Assembly (NCBI GenBank): GCA_964425645.1
Contig: CAYRNC010000071.1
Coordinates: forward strand, 1 to 9,273
DNA from: CAYRNC01 sp964425645
GTDB lineage: Bacteria; Bacillota; Clostridia; Peptostreptococcales; Anaerovoracaceae
Length of the DNA stretch: 9,273 bases
Direction of reading: 5' to 3'
Shown here: piece after piece, positions 5,598 to 9,273 of the stretch
How the letters are laid out: each line of letters opens with the position of its first letter
Position numbering within the stretch: the first letter of the stretch is position 1
Position numbers and translations under genes: made by a program
Notes under the pieces: model-generated
Seen by the model: the letters and a program-made list of their open reading frames with translations, nothing else
Databases searched by the model: none
What the model was told of the DNA's origin: nothing

Positions 5598-6176
5598 TCA
5601 TCCGATTTTACATATATACCATGAGCTCCGGGTGGTTGTATCCAAAATGTCTACATCTTTAAAAACGCAATGAAGCTCCGGTATTACTTCCTTAATAAAT
5701 CCGAAATAATTTCCCCCCTCAAGATATTCCGCGATATCGGTAATCAGCGATCGCCTCCTGTTATAATCTATCAGAATTACCAGGTGCTTTGCTACCCTTT
5801 TCATCTCCCGATACATGGCTTTTCTTTCGACGCTGTCTAATCCGTGCGCAACAAAAGATGCTATGCTGACATCAAAGCTTTTATCGATAAAAGGCAAACC
5901 TTTAATCACATCTGCTTCTACAAGGTTTATCCCGAAGCCGGCGAGTTTATTTCGTGCGGATTTCAGCATTTCCCGACTCAGTTCAACGCCGGTAACTTTT
6001 ATTCCTTTATTATTCAACACATAGCATAATGCTCCGGTACCTGAGCCCACATCCAAAAAAGTCTCATATCGCTCCATAGGAATTATTTTTTCCGCTTTTT
6101 CCAGGTGTTTGCGATACATTCTGATCTGATATCTGAAAAACAAGCTATACAGCGGCGCAATGCGGTCAAACAACAT
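5598..6176 (-). CDS. Class I SAM-dependent methyltransferase, substrate unknown
   Basis: This 192-aa protein has a Rossmann-like methyltransferase fold. Motif I is FLDVGSGTGAL (40-50), the acidic ribose-binding residue is Glu65 in VTGVELS, the adenine-site acid is Asp89 in VEADV, and motif II is LPFIDKSFDVSIASF (94-108). The N-terminus MLFDRIAPLYSLFFRYQIRM resembles the UbiE/COQ5-like small-molecule methyltransferases. The ATG is 9 nt after the pheA stop, and its ribosome site AAGGAAGG lies inside the last pheA codons, so the two genes are co-transcribed and likely translationally coupled. The acceptor cannot be deduced; an aromatic or quinone-like compound is suggested only by the neighbours. 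Length is complete, with no broken motif. Confidence 0.85.
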   Translation of the reverse strand: MLFDRIAPLYSLFFRYQIRMYRKHLEKAEKIIPMERYETFLDVGSGTGALCYVLNNKGIKVTGVELSREMLKSARNKLAGFGINLVEADVIKGLPFIDKSFDVSIASFVAHGLDSVERKAMYREMKRVAKHLVILIDYNRRRSLITDIAEYLEGGNYFGFIKEVIPELHCVFKDVDILDTTTRSSWYICKIG

Positions 6177-6185
6177 ATCAACTGC

Positions 6186-7313
6186 CTATCCTTCCTTATA
6201 GCATCCTAACACTTCAAGATGTCCACAGGATGCTGCAGCCTGCCTGATTACAGATGCGACTTTTTCATCTAAAATATTACCGCTTATATCGCAAAAGAAA
6301 CAATATTTTCCCCCTGACATAGGTCTTGATTCTATGCGAGTCAAATTCACCCCTCCCGACATAAACGGAAATAAGACTTCGGCCAAAGCTCCGCTTCTGT
6401 GTGCCGCCCGAAATATCATGCTTACCGCATCACATGTGTCATCATATTCCGGATTGTCGGCTATTGCAATAAAGCGCGTTTGATTGCCTGGATTATCCAT
6501 TATATCTTCGGCAATTACTTCGAGACCGTTCAATAAGGCTGCACGTTTGGAGCCTATGGCGGCGTTTCTTATGTTTCCTTCTTTGGCAATCATTTTGGCT
6601 GCTGCCGCGGTATTGCTACAGGCGGACAAATCCCAAGATTTATCTTTCAGAAATCCGTCGCACTGCTTAAAGCCTTCAGGATGAGAATAGACAGTTCGGA
6701 TATCTGAAAGACGAGTTCCGGGAAGACCTATCAGACAATGTTTCACCTTTATCCAGACCTGACCTACAATAAAGCAACCATACCTTCTTAAAAGATCATA
6801 CACTTCACCTATTGCGCCTGTTTGAGAATTTTCAACAGGAATGATTCCATAATCGGCTTCCTCCCCGCTAACTGCTTTAAAAACATCCTCGAACCGCCTC
6901 TGCGCCGACCTGTTCCCGTTAGGATATAGCCGTAGAGCGGCCTGCTCCCCGAAGGCCCCGGGAACACCCTGGTAAGCAATTTCCAAGTCGCCCTTTTTAG
7001 AAGGCCGCGGTGAAGGGAGCAAGGCCGCTTCCTCTACGTGATAAAGCTGCTTTCTTTGCCATATCTTTGATAATGAAATAAGAGATCTCATAAACAAACT
7101 GACTTCGCTGCCGTATTTTTTATCGGCCAAAGAAAGAGCATTGTTTATAACAAACTGCTCCCTCGCCTCATCGGAAAGGGCAAGATTGCCCTTTTTTTTA
7201 ATGTTGGCAATCTCCGTACCAATCTCTATCCTTTTTTCAAACAAAGATAGCAACTCCCTATCTATAAGATCTAATTTTCCCCTGGCTTCCTCAAGTCTCT
7301 TTTTTTCAATCAT
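6186..7313 (-). CDS. pheA: Bifunctional chorismate mutase / prephenate dehydratase (P-protein)
   Basis: This 375-aa fusion converts chorismate to prephenate and then to phenylpyruvate, the last step before transamination to phenylalanine. Residues 1-90 are an AroQ chorismate mutase; active-site positions known from the E. coli enzyme are recognisable as Arg11, Arg28, Lys39, Asp48, Arg51 and Glu52. Residues 110-285 are the dehydratase: YQGVPGAFGEQAA, VENSQTGAIG (160-169), YSHPEGFKQC (209-218), SNTAAAA (233-239) and NQTRF (277-281), the last holding the catalytic Thr-Arg-Phe. Residues about 296-372 are an ACT domain with GAL (308-310) and ESRP (328-331), the phenylalanine-binding signature, so feedback inhibition by Phe is expected. 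A perfect AGGAGG overlaps the stop of the upstream DAHP synthase gene, and the ATG is 10 nt after that stop. Confidence 0.96.
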   Translation of the reverse strand: MIEKKRLEEARGKLDLIDRELLSLFEKRIEIGTEIANIKKKGNLALSDEAREQFVINNALSLADKKYGSEVSLFMRSLISLSKIWQRKQLYHVEEAALLPSPRPSKKGDLEIAYQGVPGAFGEQAALRLYPNGNRSAQRRFEDVFKAVSGEEADYGIIPVENSQTGAIGEVYDLLRRYGCFIVGQVWIKVKHCLIGLPGTRLSDIRTVYSHPEGFKQCDGFLKDKSWDLSACSNTAAAAKMIAKEGNIRNAAIGSKRAALLNGLEVIAEDIMDNPGNQTRFIAIADNPEYDDTCDAVSMIFRAAHRSGALAEVLFPFMSGGVNLTRIESRPMSGGKYCFFCDISGNILDEKVASVIRQAAASCGHLEVLGCYKEG

Positions 7314-7323
7314 AATTATCCTC

Positions 7324-8331
7324 CTATGAACCTATAGCTTTGCGAACCGCTTGAATTTTCTTCATTAAACCGTGAAACACCTCAGGAGTAATGGATTGCT
7401 GACCGTCACATAAAGCGTACTTGGGCATATTGTGAACCTCTATAATCAGACCGTCCGCTCCGGCAGCAACTCCCGCCAAGGCAAGAGATTCCACCAGGTA
7501 CCAATATCCGGCCGCATGCGAAGGATCTATGATAACAGGTAAATGGGTCTTTCTTTTAAGCACAGGTACCGCTGAAATATCAAGGGTGCTTCGTGTAGCT
7601 GTTTCAAACGTTCTGATTCCTCTTTCACAAAGTATAACCTCAGGGCTTCCCCCCACCATAAGATATTCAGCAGCCATAAGTAGCTCATCAATTGTGGATG
7701 ATATTCCCCTTTTCAATAGAACAGGCTTTTGCAACTCTCCTACCTGACGTAAAAGTCGAAAGTTTTGCATGTTTCTTGTACCGATCTGTATGATATCTAC
7801 GTCTCTTTCAAAAACATCCAGATGTTCGGCGGACAGTAGCTCCGTAACAATAGGCAGACCTGTCTTTTGACTTGCAATTTTAAGAAGCTCAAGACCGTCT
7901 AATCCTAATCCATCGAAGGCATAGGGAGAGGTACGGGGTTTAAATGCTCCCCCCCGCAAAAATGAAGCTCCGGAGGCTGCCACATCCCTTGCAATGGATA
8001 AAATCTGTTCTTCACTTTCTACAGAGCAAGGACCGGATGCCACAGCAAAATGCCCGCCTCCTAACTTTCTGCCCCCGACTTCAATTATCGTATCTTTAGG
8101 ATGAAAATTTCTTCCTGAAAGCTTATACGGCTCTTGTACTTTTATTACGGTTTCCACAAAGTCCAACGTAAGAAATGCTTCTGCGGTGAGTTGGGAAGTA
8201 TCCCCTGCAAGCCCCATCATTGTAGTGGTTTCTCCTTTTATATCCTGTACCACAAAGCCTTTTTTCTGCATTTCACTCTTGAATGTTTCCGCTTTTGCCG
8301 GATCTGTGTTCTTTTTTAAAACGACAATCAT
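7324..8331 (-). CDS. aroF: 3-deoxy-7-phosphoheptulonate (DAHP) synthase, type I-beta with N-terminal regulatory domain
   Basis: This 335-aa enzyme condenses phosphoenolpyruvate and erythrose 4-phosphate, the first step of the shikimate pathway. Residues 1-65 are a ferredoxin-like domain as in Thermotoga-type I-beta enzymes, where it binds aromatic amino acids for feedback control. The TIM barrel follows: GPCSVES (100-106), KPRTSPYAF (131-139), IGTRNMQNF (183-191), KPVLLKRG (202-209), CERGIRTFE (235-243), IDPSHAAG (268-275) and LIIEVH (295-300). The metal ligands Cys102, His272, Glu298 and Asp309 are all present. The ATG shares one base with the aroE stop (TAATG), and its ribosome site AAGG lies inside aroE, indicating translational coupling. 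The gene is also called aroF or aroG in different genomes. Confidence 0.96.
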   Translation of the reverse strand: MIVVLKKNTDPAKAETFKSEMQKKGFVVQDIKGETTTMMGLAGDTSQLTAEAFLTLDFVETVIKVQEPYKLSGRNFHPKDTIIEVGGRKLGGGHFAVASGPCSVESEEQILSIARDVAASGASFLRGGAFKPRTSPYAFDGLGLDGLELLKIASQKTGLPIVTELLSAEHLDVFERDVDIIQIGTRNMQNFRLLRQVGELQKPVLLKRGISSTIDELLMAAEYLMVGGSPEVILCERGIRTFETATRSTLDISAVPVLKRKTHLPVIIDPSHAAGYWYLVESLALAGVAAGADGLIIEVHNMPKYALCDGQQSITPEVFHGLMKKIQAVRKAIGS

Positions 8332-9197
8332 TACCGATCTACCTTCCCTTCCAATGTTAATTTTATTTCCTGATACATTTCATTTAAGTCAAAATCCTTT
8401 CCCAAAAACAGTCTGTCTGCCAGCAAGCCCTGATATATCAGCATACCTAACCCATTTTGTGTTCCCAGATCTCTTGCTTTTGCCTCGGCCAACAGACGGG
8501 TCTCCATCGGTCGGTAAATCAGATCAAATACTAAAGAGCCTTTTACCAGACGATCAAGAAAGGAAAAATTAATAAAGTTTCCATCCATACCGGCCATCCC
8601 CAAAGGGGTGGCATTTATCAATATATTTGTATCCCGGCCTATATAGCCGGCTTCAGCCAGACTTCCATAATGAACTTCTGCCCCATAAGATACGATCTCT
8701 TTTGCCACTTTTTTTGCTTTGTCCGGTGATCTTGCAAGAATCGTTATACTTTTTGCCCCTTCCAAAGCCGCCTTTATTGCCAACGTACGAGCTACCCCCC
8801 CGGATCCAAACAGTAGCAAATTGCTTCCTTTCAATGGCAGACCTGTTTCTTTTAATGAAAAGTGAAAACCTTCACCGTCGGTATTATAGCCTACCAGGCT
8901 TCCACCGCAACTTACGACCGTATTTACTGAACGAAAGGCTAACGCATCTCCCTTTAATTCATCGAGAAAATCTATGATGTCGGTTTTATGGGGCATTGTG
9001 ACATTAAATCCGTCAATTTGCTCTTCCAGAACCGTCTTTATCCAACCTTTCAGCTTTCCTCTTTTAACATTAACTTTAAAATAATCCGATTCCTTTGCTA
9101 AGCGATTGAGCACCGGAAGGTGTATGCTTGGAGAAAGGCTGTGTTCTATCGGATCCCCAATAACAGCAAACCTCATTTTTTCCTTTTTGTTTTTCAT
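8331..9197 (-). CDS. aroE: Shikimate dehydrogenase (NADP+)
   Basis: This 288-aa enzyme reduces 3-dehydroshikimate to shikimate. Substrate-site motifs are SLSPS (20-24), NVTMPHK with catalytic Lys71, VNT (91-93) and NTDGEG with catalytic Asp107. The NADP-binding Rossmann part has GSGGVART (131-138) and NATPLGM (195-201). The C-terminus has FDLIYRPMET (224-233) and NGLGMLIYQG (248-257) with Gln256. The chosen ATG at 9197 has AGGAGGG 8 nt upstream; the Met at residue 8 would also give a complete fold but lacks a comparable site. It is the first gene of the cluster in this window, though further aro genes could lie beyond 9273 on the same strand. Confidence 0.96.
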   Translation of the reverse strand: MKNKKEKMRFAVIGDPIEHSLSPSIHLPVLNRLAKESDYFKVNVKRGKLKGWIKTVLEEQIDGFNVTMPHKTDIIDFLDELKGDALAFRSVNTVVSCGGSLVGYNTDGEGFHFSLKETGLPLKGSNLLLFGSGGVARTLAIKAALEGAKSITILARSPDKAKKVAKEIVSYGAEVHYGSLAEAGYIGRDTNILINATPLGMAGMDGNFINFSFLDRLVKGSLVFDLIYRPMETRLLAEAKARDLGTQNGLGMLIYQGLLADRLFLGKDFDLNEMYQEIKLTLEGKVDR

Positions 9198-9220
9198 AGC
9201 CTTATCCCTCCTGCATAACC

Positions 9221-9255
9221 GTAGTGTCTACTATTTTCTTAGTGGCCACCACTAA
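9221..9255 (-). promoter_or_regulatory. Two adjacent inverted repeats upstream of aroE (possible operator or leader hairpins)
   Basis: TTAGTGG (9239-9245) and CCACTAA (9249-9255) form perfect 7-bp arms around a 3-nt centre. Seven bases nearer the gene, TAGTGTCTACTA (9222-9233) is a second palindrome with TAGT/ACTA arms. Both share TAGT...ACTA ends. They lie 24-58 bases before the aroE ATG, between the ribosome site and the window edge, where an operator or a short leader hairpin would be expected. No T-run follows on the minus strand, so an intrinsic terminator is unlikely. A -10 box could not be assigned because upstream sequence is missing. Confidence 0.45.
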
Positions 9256-9273
9256 TTTATTGATATTTCAATG

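Noticed and set aside
8186..8977. Plus-strand open frames opposite the DAHP synthase and aroE genes
   Set aside because: They are antisense shadows without ribosome sites, opposite fully motif-supported enzymes.
1..9273. CRISPR array, phage genes, toxin-antitoxin pair or defence system
   Set aside because: No regularly spaced repeats and no such genes were seen; outside the IS and tRNA unit the window is ordinary metabolic DNA.

Overview
The window looks like chromosomal DNA of a selenocysteine-using bacterium, most likely Bacillota of the Clostridia type. I infer this from strong AGGAGG-type ribosome sites, a short VanW-family secreted protein, a FeoB-associated Cys-rich membrane peptide, a fused chorismate mutase/prephenate dehydratase, and a selD gene with an in-frame UGA. 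The species cannot be named from sequence reading alone.

Layout from left to right. Positions 1-385 hold a minus-strand tRNA unit: a near-consensus promoter, an irregular tRNA-Val(CAC), a 5'-half tRNA remnant and a canonical tRNA-Ala(CGC). Positions 398-1511 hold a dead IS30-family insertion sequence on the plus strand. Its 26-bp terminal inverted repeats survive and it is flanked by an imperfect 13-bp direct repeat, but its transposase is broken by an internal deletion and frame changes. Positions 1660-2529 encode a secreted VanW-domain protein (minus). Positions 2733-3776 encode selenophosphate synthetase (minus), whose codon 16 is UGA in the catalytic Sec/Cys position; a stem-loop lies just after the UGA and an intrinsic terminator after the stop. 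Positions 3946-4131 encode a small Cys-rich membrane peptide (plus), abutting the stop of a convergent ketopantoate-reductase-family gene (4132-5055, minus).

Positions 5141-9197 are a compact minus-strand aromatic amino acid cluster read as aroE > DAHP synthase > pheA > SAM methyltransferase > 130-aa protein of unknown function. The aroE stop overlaps the next start by one base, and the next two gaps are about 10 nt with ribosome sites inside the preceding stop regions. Together these genes cover the entry step of the shikimate pathway (DAHP synthase), shikimate formation (AroE), and the chorismate-to-phenylpyruvate branch (PheA). DAHP synthase and PheA each carry a likely feedback domain. 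Two inverted repeats lie just upstream of aroE, at the right edge of the window, and could be regulatory.

The main points of interest are the selenocysteine SelD, which conventional ORF calling truncates; the decayed IS with preserved ends; the tRNA fragment inside the tRNA unit; and the two non-biosynthetic genes at the end of the aromatic cluster.
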